Below are positions 1-6,658 of a DNA stretch of 6,678 nucleotides, one piece after another (the stretch's first letter is position 1; each line of letters opens with the position of its first letter). Under the pieces are notes generated by a model that was given only the letters and a program-made list of their open reading frames with translations, was not told the DNA's origin and searched no databases. Source of the DNA: UBA11400 sp964473555 (GTDB taxonomy: Bacteria; Bacteroidota; Rhodothermia; Balneolales; HLUCCA01); NCBI GenBank assembly GCA_964473555.1, contig CAYYPL010000022.1, positions 1-6,678 on the forward strand, given 5' to 3'. Made by a program: the position numbers and the translations under genes.

Positions 1-176
1 CGGAGCGCCCTGATGAGCCGATTACTGCTGGTGCCCCGTTCGGACCTGGACCTGGACCTGCATCTCAACGCATGGTCGAAGGAAGAGCGTCCTCGCGTCT
101 TCTTGCGATGGCTGCTTACGATGAGTCTGGGGATCTAGGCTTCATGGCTGACTTGCTTGTTGCTCGGGGGCTGTAG
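1..176 (+). CDS. C-terminal end of an upstream phage gene (5' truncated)
   Basis: This frame is open from the left edge (first full codon at base 3) to the TAG at 174-176 and gives the last 57 residues of a protein whose start lies outside the window. The visible part begins ERPDEPITAGAPF, runs into a Gly-Pro repeat (GPGPGP, coded by three exact copies of GGACCT), and ends in a likely amphipathic helix finishing GFMADLLVARGL. The frame is supported by its overlap with the next start: the final G of its stop is the first base of the GTG at 176, the same arrangement as at the other end of the next gene. No catalytic motif is visible and I do not recognise the family. By position in a presumed virion-gene operon it is probably a small structural or assembly protein, but that is inference. 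The Pro/Gly stretch looks like a flexible linker ahead of a C-terminal helix. Confidence 0.75.
   Translation, partial: ERPDEPITAGAPFGPGPGPASQRMVEGRASSRLLAMAAYDESGDLGFMADLLVARGL
42..59 (+). repeat. Three exact tandem copies of GGACCT coding Gly-Pro
   Basis: The hexamer GGACCT occurs three times head to tail. It is in frame with the truncated upstream gene and gives Gly-Pro-Gly-Pro-Gly-Pro. Copies are identical at all positions, including the third codon base, which suggests recent slippage expansion rather than selection on the protein alone. It probably forms a flexible linker. Confidence 0.9.
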
Positions 177-178
177 TG
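166..178 (+). promoter_or_regulatory. Weak Shine-Dalgarno and stop-start overlap (TAGTG) for the giant gene
   Basis: A run of five G (166-170) ends five bases before the GTG start at 176. It can pair only in part with the CCUCC of 16S rRNA. The TAG stop of the upstream gene (174-176) shares its last base with this GTG. Ribosomes finishing the upstream gene could therefore re-initiate here, and the weak site suggests translation depends on coupling. The first in-frame ATG (239) has no better site in front of it, so GTG at 176 is the preferred start. Confidence 0.5.
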
Positions 179-3100
179 GCGCGTCCCCGTCCAGAGCGTA
201 ACGAGCAAGCCCAGGGCTCTGGTGCAAATTACCAGTATATGTCGTACAGCGGTGTCTCGTCACCATCTAACCCGCTTGCCCGTGAGACTCAATACAACCC
301 TGCTCCCCAGCCCAACTATGAAGCGTATGGGCAACTTCGCGGTCTGCTTAATGCCAGCCAGAATCGTATGTTCACGGCTGACCGCATGGAGCGGAACATC
401 AATCTTGAGATGGAACGCTACCTGCTTGCTCAACGAGTAGGGCTGCTAGGCGCCACGCCGAATGCGTTTATTGCTGATCGCATGGAGCGCCTAACGGGTG
501 ACCCCATCATCAAGAGTTCAGATGACTATCTGACACCTGAGGAGCGGCAGTTCTTCGGTTCTGGCGGTGAGGTAGGTAGCTACGCGGATACGCTGCTGCC
601 TGACAGTGTTGTTGACACTTCTGCCACTGGCCGTACATGGCTGTCGGGCTCAGTCAACTCTCCGCTTGAAGATGACTCTTCCAAGGCTGTGTGGCTGGCA
701 CTCAATGCACCTGGAGCCTTCAAGGCGATTGTTGATGCTGGCGGCGATCCTCGCGACGTTGCGACTGTCAAGAACGTCTTCGTCGCGCGAGCTGCTGCTG
801 ATGCCGCCCAGAAGTATTGGGAACAGGGAATGTTCCGCTCTGCCGAGCAGATCATCTCCGTGCTGCCCACAGAGCAAAAGCTGATGGCCATTGCGTTTCT
901 TGACGCCGTTAGCACTCAAGCCGAGATGGACGAAAAGGCCCAGTTCGGCAGGGACCAAAAGGCCAAAGTTCTGCGCGACCTAGAGGTACAAGCATCTCCC
1001 GCCTCGCGCCTAGAGCCGCAGGCATCTCGCGGGGCACCGGGTTCTGCCCGAGGTGTTTCGGGCGGCGACATTACCGCCGATGAGCAAAACTTCAATGCCT
1101 TCGCCCCTATCGGTATTTTGGTTGAAGCGTTGCTAGTCGGTGTTGAAACGACTACACGTGTCGCGAACCTAGCGGCGATTGCGCGTGACAACGTGCTGTC
1201 TGGCGACTTCAGTCAAGGCGACATAACTCGCTATGGCGAGCAGGAACTCGGGCCTGAGTCGTCTATTGGTGAGCGACTGTCACGTATTTGGGACTCAACT
1301 GCTCCTGGCTTCATCTCTCAAGAGAAAGCCGACGATCTCATTGCCAAGTATGGCAAGCGGAACTTCGACACCATGTACGACTACTACATGGCAACGCAGT
1401 CAGAGGATGAGACTGCGATGCCAAAGTTCTTTGCCAGCATTGACAACGACCCTGAGGCAGTGGCTCTCATCACGTCAGCCATGCGAGGCGAAAATGTCGG
1501 TGGGGACGACAACAACGGCGCTGAATTGTTCGTTCAGATTGCGGGCGCAGATCAGGGCAACTACGGCAATACGATTGCCTCTAGCCTTGGCATGACACCG
1601 GACACGCTTCAGTTTGGTCTGGTTCGTGACGCAACGAACGTGTCGTCATGGTTCGTCCTAGATCCGCTCATCATTGCGGGTGCCGCTGGCAAGGCTGTTC
1701 GACTGGCAAAGTTTGGCCTTGCAGGAAAGCTTGCTCGTCATGGTGGGAGCGTGTCCCGCGCTATCCGCGAGGACGAAGCCGTTGCCCGTGCCTACGACCG
1801 TTTCGGGGAGTCGGTTAGGCGCATTGCAGACGAGAAGGATCTGACTAAGCAGGGTGACCTGCTGGACATTCACAACCGTCAGTTCACTAAGCGCGAGGCA
1901 CGATTCTTCAACCCGGTTCACACCGAGGTTGCCCTGGAAGAGGGCCTTTACACCGCCGAGAAGTGGGCACGCTTCTACGAAAAGATGGATGACGTAGAGC
2001 GGGTAGTTAAGGGTCAGGCAATTCCGCTTGACGGATCTAAGCGCGGCATGGAGTATCTGCGCCAGTTCACGCCCGAGGCTCGACGCGAGGCACGTATGGC
2101 CCAGGACGCCGCTGTCGCTGACGCCTACCGACCCGCCTCAGTGTGGAATGAGCATATAGCTTCACAGTCGGGTAACCGGAACCTGTATGTGCCACACATG
2201 GGTGTTGCTCGCGGGATCGTGCAAAGCATCTTCCGCAATCAGACGTTGAACTTCACGTCAGCTCATCTTGCCGCATCTCGGGTTCTGGAAGCGCAGCTTG
2301 GTGCTGGTTGGAAGTCAAAGCCTCGCGAGGAGCAGATTGCTGTCCTGGCGCGAGCATTGCAGGATGAAGAGTTTGGCAAGACTCTCGGTGCTGCCTTTTC
2401 TGATTTTCAGGCCATCTCCGAAGGTGGCAAGCGAACCTGGATTGCACGCAACATTCTCGACCCTGTCCTTGGGGGGCCGGGAACTAATCGTCGCCTTGCA
2501 AGATGGACGGGCTGGTCAAGGACCGAAACAGATAAGGCGGGCAACACTCGCCAGGCCTGGACGAAAGGTTGGGCGCGTAAGCGTGCCTGGAACCGTGGCG
2601 CAAGCGTGGGTGAGTCCTTCGCTCGTGTGCATGAGCAGTACCGTCGCCTGCTGACTGTTCTTCCCGACGCCCGCAACGGCATCATCACGAACACAGCTAA
2701 GGACGCTGACAAGGTTTACCAGATGGCTATGGCTGCTGGTATGGGCAAGGATGCGTCCAATGTGCTGCGAGCGTTTTGGACTCAAGCCGATGAGGGTCAA
2801 CGACAACTGGCATTGACGGGCCTGGTTCGGACGTTTCTTCGTGCAAGTGGAGTGAACGTAGTCGATGAGACTGCGGAGCGCGAAATTATGGGCTTGATGT
2901 CTGGCGTGCGCGAGGGTGAAGCATACGCCGCTTCGCACATCATGCGCTATGGCGGTGTCATGCGTGACATTGCAAAGGCAGCTAGTGACGAGCATACACG
3001 CCTGATGACGGAGGCGTTGTCGGTTGAGAACCCATACACGATTGCCATCAATTCACTTGAGAAGGCGATTGAGGTAGGCCGGGTACCTGCGGCTGAGAAG

Positions 3101-6100
3101 GCTGCCGCTCAAGCTGAACTGCGGGATCTGCGTAAGCGCGGCAAGAAGTGGGAGAGCGATCAGAAGGCTAATGTTCCCTCTGTTGAGCAGATCCGCAAGC
3201 AAATGATTGACGTGGCTCGCCAGCCTGGCGGGTCGTTGACTGTGCGAGTTAGCCCCGACACGACCGCTACGGGCGTGAAGGCAGGTCTATACCCCGAGCA
3301 GATGGCCTCTCGCATGTACATCCCGAACTTCCAGGTTCTGGATCGCTACATGGCACGCACATCGCTACTTAACGCGCTGCTCTTTAACAACCGAGCTGGT
3401 TCGACTGTGACGAACCTGTGGGTTCTGGGCACGCTTGCTGGGCCACGCTTCCAGTTCCGTAACGGAATTGAAGACATGGGACTGTACGCCCTGACGGGCG
3501 GCAAGTTCGGCAATGTGGTGCGCGGCAGGCGCATGGATCAGGCTGTGCTTGAGGCGGTTGCCCGAGACAGCAAGGATCTGGTTGCCAAGCAGGGCGCATT
3601 CAAGAAGGCGCAGGCCGAGAAGTTGCGAGTTGAAGCTCGCCTGCAAAACGGTCGCGCCACTGAGCAGGATCTTGAGAAGGCGGTCCTCGCTGAGGAGGCC
3701 GCGCAGAAGTCCCTTGATGACGCGATCAAACTTTATGGTCGTCATGGCAAACTTGGTGTGTTTCGCACTATCGCGGTTGACATTAGCGAGAGGGCAACTT
3801 ACGCGGCTGACGGTCGCATACGAGATGGCATCATCTCTCGCACCGCCCAACTCCTTGTCCCGACGACAAGTTCGGCTGAGCGTCGGGCAGCCGCACTGGC
3901 TGGTCGTGAGGCAGTCGTTGATCTTGCTGCGAAGTCTCTTATGCGGCAGAAACTGGCGCGTTCGGGAGACAAGCGACTACGCGCCTTTGGTCGGCGTTTA
4001 GCTCGGGCAAAGTCTTTGGATGACTTAAGTGCTGAGGACCGACTGGTTCTGTCATGGGAGAAGCAGCTCCTTGAGTCGGAGTATGGCTACGCTTTCAAAG
4101 AAGAGGCTGCTGAGTCCACTCGTCACTTGTCGGATTCAACGCTGCCAGCCGTGGGTGACGAGGGGACGTTCACTTACCTTGATGGTGCGCTTTACCGGGC
4201 TGTGTATCTTGACCGCGAGTACGCGACCAGGATGGGCCTGAGTTCTCGGACCCTGTCGGATCGTGAGTCCCGCGCCATGATGGCGCACCTACAGTTTATG
4301 ACTGCTAGGTACAGCCTCAACCAGAGGGCGCTCTACCACTTGCCGAGGTACTGGGAAGCGGTTAACGCTCAAGGTGGCGCTAACGCCACTGAGGCGGCAA
4401 ACATTATTCAGCGCGTCCTGCTGGAATCAAAGTCGTCTAAGGACTGGGCGTATGTGCGTCAGCGCATGCGCCTGAACTCTGCTGAGCGCGAAGAGGATGT
4501 TGTCCGTCGAATGATGGATGACATGGCTGCGACGTTTACGGGCCGGGACGGTGACTGGAATGGTGAGTTGTGGTCGGCGCTTCGCCGCGTAGACGAAAAG
4601 GACCGCAAATACTTCACTATCGGTGATGGCGATGACCAGAAGGTCTTCGTTGAGGATTTCATGTCAGGCAAGTTTGATCACCCTGAGTCGATCCTCGTGT
4701 ACCAGTCCGAACCCGTATGGGTTCCTGCGAACCAGGGGCAGGAGTTCGGCACAGCGGCATGGGAGATGATGGGGCGTTCTCTCGCTCGCATGACGCGTAA
4801 CCCCATCTTCTACGGCAACTACCTAGATGCCCGTAGGCAGCTCGCCCAACTTGAGGCGAAGTACGCAGAAGCATTTGGTGCCGAGCGTGCGGCTCGCATG
4901 ATGACGGACCTTGCTGCTGAACGCGCCTACAACCTCACGATGTCCTATGTAGACAACCCGGCGATTCGCACGAATCTTGCCTGGCAGGTACGCAACATTG
5001 CTCGCTACTACCGCGCCCAGGAAGACTTTGGTCGCCGCGTGATCCGCACGGGCAAGTATGAGCCTCTTGCGTATTGGAAGGCTGTGCTGGCCTGGCAGGC
5101 TTCGCAAGACATCGGTTTCGTGCATAAGGATCAGTACGGCGACGAATACTTCATTTACCCAATGTCAGCGCCTGTCATGGCTGCTATGCAGAACATTACG
5201 GCTGGACTGGGACTCACATCGTCAAAGTACGCAGCAGCACCTATGGCTTTCGGCGGTAAAGTTCAATGGCTTTCGCCATCACTTGATCCGAATCAATGGA
5301 TGCCTACGGCGTCTTCGCCGTGGACGGCTGTGACGTTGCAGCCCATTCTGAGGTCTATGCCTGTAGCTCGCGACTTTTTCAAGGCTGTTGAGGAGCAGGT
5401 CTTCGGGGATATCGCAGCCCAGCAGGCGGTCGATTCGCCTTTCGGTGGGCCGGGTGACGCGGTGATCAGTTCCGTGTACGGCACCTTGCCGCCAGTTGTG
5501 AAGAAGCTGCAAGCCCTGTTCACGTCAGCCATTTCCGAGGATGCTCCTGGCACCTTCGGTTACAAGATGACGATGAAGACGATTACGGCTATGGCTGCTG
5601 CTGGTCAGGTTCCTGAGCCAAATGAGTGGGCTGACGAAAAGGTGCGTCAGGAGTTTCTTGAGACGATGCAGGCTAGGACCGTTCAGGTGTCTTTCCTGTC
5701 TCTGATCTTTGGGTTCTTCGCTCCGTCATCTCCGCAGTACATGGATGATTACGCCTCTCTTGCGGCACGTAAGGCCGGATATGAGGCGCTTAAGCCTGCG
5801 TTTAGGGAGATGTTGGAGTCGTCCCTGGACAACGGATCTGACTGGATGGATGCGTACATTCGCTGGACTGAGGCCAATCCCGAAGACGGGGTGTTCCTGG
5901 TGTCGCAGTCTGAGGGGTACGACAACGGGTACGTCGCCGCCACGATGAAGAATGTTGACTACCTGAAGAAGAACCTGGATGTGTGGGAAGACTCTCCTAG
6001 AGGAATGTCCCTGTTCATGCCTGAGGGTAAGGACGCACCAACGAGCAATGCAGCCTTCCAGGCTTTGAAGACATACAACGCGATGAAGTGGAAAGAAGTC

Positions 6101-6658
6101 GAGAAGTACGCATCTGGTGTGGTCGGAGCCGAGGGCTACTGGCAATGGCAGGATGTTGAAGCGCAGTATCAGGCCGCAACGTCAGGCATTCAGGAGTACC
6201 TGCCTGACGGCAGCAAGAATCCGGCTTGGACTGAAGCTGAGGATATTCGCGCCCTTGGGCGGTCCTTGGTGCGGAACGAGTATCAAGGCATCGACTACTT
6301 GATGAACTCTGATGGGTGGACTCAGACAAGTGAGTACCGCGTGGTGGCTCGGGAGATTGCTGATGCCGCGCAGCGCCTGTCTGAGCGCGGCAACGTAGCC
6401 GCCAGGTTGACCCTGCCACTGATCGACGCCTACTTCACCTTTAAGGCTGACCACGAGGCTGCTGCTACTGGTCGCGTTCAGGGAATCAGCATTGATCAGG
6501 CAAAGTCCGATGTTCACGGTGCCTGGGATATCGCTGTTGAGTTGTGGCTAGATGCTGTGGGTGACTCGCTGACCTTGGAGCAGAAGCGCAGCCTCGTATT
6601 GACATTCACTAAGGCAATTCCTGATTCGGGTGCCTGGCAACCTGTGGAGGTTCGGTAG
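176..6658 (+). CDS. Giant phage virion protein, probable internal/DNA-ejection type structural protein (2160 aa)
   Basis: One uninterrupted frame of 2160 codons fills 97% of the window, from GTG at 176 to TAG at 6656-6658. The protein is mostly helical and rich in Ala, Arg and Glu, with a disordered Pro/Tyr/Asn/Gln-rich N-terminus (1-50), a low-complexity linker (271-298), a Trp/Arg-rich patch (771-810), a predicted helical hairpin (1121-1188) and a Trp/Tyr-rich C-terminal domain (1885-2160). There is no signal peptide and only one clearly hydrophobic stretch (1836-1850). I see no HExxH metalloprotease, lysozyme/lytic-transglycosylase or polymerase signature. Blocks such as FNNRAG/GPRFQFRN (1070-1096), RNPIF (1541-1545) and RNIARYYRAQEDFGRR (1606-1621) followed by YFIYP (1658-1662) recall very large structural proteins of tailed phages; this is from memory and untested. 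Size, single-strand packing and missing enzyme motifs suggest a protein stored in the capsid or ejected with DNA, comparable in role to T7 gp15/gp16. A tape-measure protein is the main alternative, but the aromatic, motif-rich C-terminal half argues against it. Confidence 0.6.
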   Translation: MARPRPERNEQAQGSGANYQYMSYSGVSSPSNPLARETQYNPAPQPNYEAYGQLRGLLNASQNRMFTADRMERNINLEMERYLLAQRVGLLGATPNAFIADRMERLTGDPIIKSSDDYLTPEERQFFGSGGEVGSYADTLLPDSVVDTSATGRTWLSGSVNSPLEDDSSKAVWLALNAPGAFKAIVDAGGDPRDVATVKNVFVARAAADAAQKYWEQGMFRSAEQIISVLPTEQKLMAIAFLDAVSTQAEMDEKAQFGRDQKAKVLRDLEVQASPASRLEPQASRGAPGSARGVSGGDITADEQNFNAFAPIGILVEALLVGVETTTRVANLAAIARDNVLSGDFSQGDITRYGEQELGPESSIGERLSRIWDSTAPGFISQEKADDLIAKYGKRNFDTMYDYYMATQSEDETAMPKFFASIDNDPEAVALITSAMRGENVGGDDNNGAELFVQIAGADQGNYGNTIASSLGMTPDTLQFGLVRDATNVSSWFVLDPLIIAGAAGKAVRLAKFGLAGKLARHGGSVSRAIREDEAVARAYDRFGESVRRIADEKDLTKQGDLLDIHNRQFTKREARFFNPVHTEVALEEGLYTAEKWARFYEKMDDVERVVKGQAIPLDGSKRGMEYLRQFTPEARREARMAQDAAVADAYRPASVWNEHIASQSGNRNLYVPHMGVARGIVQSIFRNQTLNFTSAHLAASRVLEAQLGAGWKSKPREEQIAVLARALQDEEFGKTLGAAFSDFQAISEGGKRTWIARNILDPVLGGPGTNRRLARWTGWSRTETDKAGNTRQAWTKGWARKRAWNRGASVGESFARVHEQYRRLLTVLPDARNGIITNTAKDADKVYQMAMAAGMGKDASNVLRAFWTQADEGQRQLALTGLVRTFLRASGVNVVDETAEREIMGLMSGVREGEAYAASHIMRYGGVMRDIAKAASDEHTRLMTEALSVENPYTIAINSLEKAIEVGRVPAAEKAAAQAELRDLRKRGKKWESDQKANVPSVEQIRKQMIDVARQPGGSLTVRVSPDTTATGVKAGLYPEQMASRMYIPNFQVLDRYMARTSLLNALLFNNRAGSTVTNLWVLGTLAGPRFQFRNGIEDMGLYALTGGKFGNVVRGRRMDQAVLEAVARDSKDLVAKQGAFKKAQAEKLRVEARLQNGRATEQDLEKAVLAEEAAQKSLDDAIKLYGRHGKLGVFRTIAVDISERATYAADGRIRDGIISRTAQLLVPTTSSAERRAAALAGREAVVDLAAKSLMRQKLARSGDKRLRAFGRRLARAKSLDDLSAEDRLVLSWEKQLLESEYGYAFKEEAAESTRHLSDSTLPAVGDEGTFTYLDGALYRAVYLDREYATRMGLSSRTLSDRESRAMMAHLQFMTARYSLNQRALYHLPRYWEAVNAQGGANATEAANIIQRVLLESKSSKDWAYVRQRMRLNSAEREEDVVRRMMDDMAATFTGRDGDWNGELWSALRRVDEKDRKYFTIGDGDDQKVFVEDFMSGKFDHPESILVYQSEPVWVPANQGQEFGTAAWEMMGRSLARMTRNPIFYGNYLDARRQLAQLEAKYAEAFGAERAARMMTDLAAERAYNLTMSYVDNPAIRTNLAWQVRNIARYYRAQEDFGRRVIRTGKYEPLAYWKAVLAWQASQDIGFVHKDQYGDEYFIYPMSAPVMAAMQNITAGLGLTSSKYAAAPMAFGGKVQWLSPSLDPNQWMPTASSPWTAVTLQPILRSMPVARDFFKAVEEQVFGDIAAQQAVDSPFGGPGDAVISSVYGTLPPVVKKLQALFTSAISEDAPGTFGYKMTMKTITAMAAAGQVPEPNEWADEKVRQEFLETMQARTVQVSFLSLIFGFFAPSSPQYMDDYASLAARKAGYEALKPAFREMLESSLDNGSDWMDAYIRWTEANPEDGVFLVSQSEGYDNGYVAATMKNVDYLKKNLDVWEDSPRGMSLFMPEGKDAPTSNAAFQALKTYNAMKWKEVEKYASGVVGAEGYWQWQDVEAQYQAATSGIQEYLPDGSKNPAWTEAEDIRALGRSLVRNEYQGIDYLMNSDGWTQTSEYRVVAREIADAAQRLSERGNVAARLTLPLIDAYFTFKADHEAAATGRVQGISIDQAKSDVHGAWDIAVELWLDAVGDSLTLEQKRSLVLTFTKAIPDSGAWQPVEVR
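377..489 (+). repeat. Duplicated ADRMER motif, 96 bp apart
   Basis: The 17-base stretches at 377-393 and 473-489 differ at one base. Both encode Ala-Asp-Arg-Met-Glu-Arg, at residues 68-73 and 100-105 of the giant protein. Each is preceded by Phe plus one residue (FT and FI). The offset is exactly 32 codons. The intervening segment (INLEMERYLLAQRVGLL) looks helical, so this may be a duplicated helix or a repeated contact motif for an oligomeric partner. Confidence 0.8.
986..1069 (+). other. Low-complexity Ala/Ser/Pro/Gly/Arg linker in the giant protein (residues 271-298)
   Basis: Residues 271-298 consist almost only of Ala, Ser, Pro, Gly, Arg, Gln and Val, with the tripeptide QAS occurring twice (272-274 and 282-284). 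It lies between a helical N-terminal domain (about 60-270) and the long middle region. It most likely acts as a flexible hinge separating an N-terminal domain from the rest, and would be a natural site for proteolytic processing if any occurs. Confidence 0.6.
2486..2605 (+). other. Trp/Arg-rich cationic segment of the giant protein (residues 771-810)
   Basis: Within 40 residues there are five Trp (777, 780, 795, 799, 805), about eleven Arg/Lys and very few acidic residues. The pattern RRLARWTGWSR followed by WTKGWARKRAW is strongly basic and aromatic. Such segments often bind nucleic acid or a membrane interface, and either would suit a DNA-ejection protein. The function is inferred from composition only. 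Confidence 0.5.
3374..3505 (+). other. Gly/aromatic motif block of the giant protein (residues 1067-1110)
   Basis: This block reads ALLFNNRAGSTVTNLW, then a short apolar stretch, then GPRFQFRNGIED and MGLYALTGG. It is more hydrophobic and Gly-rich than the surrounding helices and contains invariant-looking residues (Asn, Arg, Gly, Pro, Trp). It resembles a block I associate with other giant phage structural proteins. The 20-odd residues from 1076 are weakly apolar but interrupted by Arg and Pro, so a true transmembrane helix is doubtful. Confidence 0.45.
3536..3739 (+). other. Predicted helical hairpin / coiled coil in the giant protein (residues 1121-1188)
   Basis: Two long charged helices are suggested by the segments from DQAVLEAVAR to RVEARL (about 1121-1156) and from TEQDLEKAVL to DDAIKLY (about 1162-1187). 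They are separated by QNGRA, a good turn. Leu, Val and Ile recur at 3- or 4-residue spacing and the rest is Lys, Glu, Gln and Ala. The segment follows directly after the Gly-rich block and looks like an inserted antiparallel coiled coil. Confidence 0.6.
5266..5343 (+). other. Cluster of four short inverted repeats inside the coding sequence
   Basis: Four perfect short palindromes follow each other within 78 bases. They are ATGGC/GCCAT (5266-5279, loop TTTC), TTGAT/ATCAA (5283-5296, loop CCGA), ACGGCG/CGCCGT (5306-5321, loop TCTT, extendable by a G-U and a C-G pair to 5304-5323) and GGCTG/CAGCC (5326-5343, 8-base loop). The T-tracts needed for an intrinsic terminator are absent. They could form consecutive mRNA hairpins. 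Any role is unproven. Confidence 0.45.
5681..5725 (+). other. Short strongly hydrophobic segment of the giant protein (residues 1836-1850)
   Basis: Residues 1836-1850 (VQVSFLSLIFGFFAP) are the most hydrophobic stretch in the protein, with no charge from 1836 to 1855. At about 15 residues it is short for a bilayer-spanning helix, but it could insert into or lie along a membrane, or form the core of a C-terminal domain. It is flanked by charged helices, with EFLETMQAR before it and YMDDY after. Confidence 0.5.
6180..6209 (+). repeat. Perfect 9-bp inverted repeat within the coding sequence
   Basis: CGTCAGGCA (6180-6188) is the exact reverse complement of TGCCTGACG (6201-6209), with a 12-base spacer. 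It codes for part of the C-terminal domain, around IQEYLPDG. No T-tract follows, so it is not an intrinsic terminator. One such match is not far from chance in a window this size. Confidence 0.5.

Noticed and set aside
239..241. Alternative ATG start for the giant gene (residue 22)
   Set aside because: No Shine-Dalgarno-like sequence precedes it, and the GTG at 176 reproduces the same TAGTG coupling seen at the downstream gene start.
2516..2995. 159-residue reverse-strand open frame inside the giant gene
   Set aside because: It lies wholly inside the giant plus-strand gene, has no convincing ribosome site, and its translation is Cys/His/Ser-rich without motif structure, typical of an antisense shadow.
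3365..3850. 161-residue reverse-strand open frame
   Set aside because: It is nested opposite the motif-rich and helical-hairpin regions of the giant gene; its apparent Leu-rich composition is explained by antisense reading of Lys/Glu/Gln/Ala-rich codons.
3513..4001. 162-residue plus-strand frame overlapping the giant gene
   Set aside because: The translation is Arg/Ser/Leu-rich with runs such as RRRRPR, as expected from a frame-shifted reading of Ala/Arg codons; no separate ribosome site or family motif is seen.
5304..5323. Intrinsic terminator
   Set aside because: The GC-rich hairpin is not followed by a T-tract and lies in the middle of an open coding frame.
176..6658. Lytic transglycosylase, lysozyme, metalloprotease or polymerase domain in the giant protein
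   Set aside because: I looked for HExxH, the ES...GLMQ pattern of lytic transglycosylases and T7/N4-type polymerase motifs and found none. Remote domains cannot be excluded by eye.
176..6658. Tape-measure protein
   Set aside because: No monotonous repeats, no cluster of long hydrophobic helices, and the C-terminal half is rich in Trp/Tyr and distinctive motifs. The upstream junction shows a simple stop-start overlap and no slippery sequence typical of tape-measure chaperone frameshifts.
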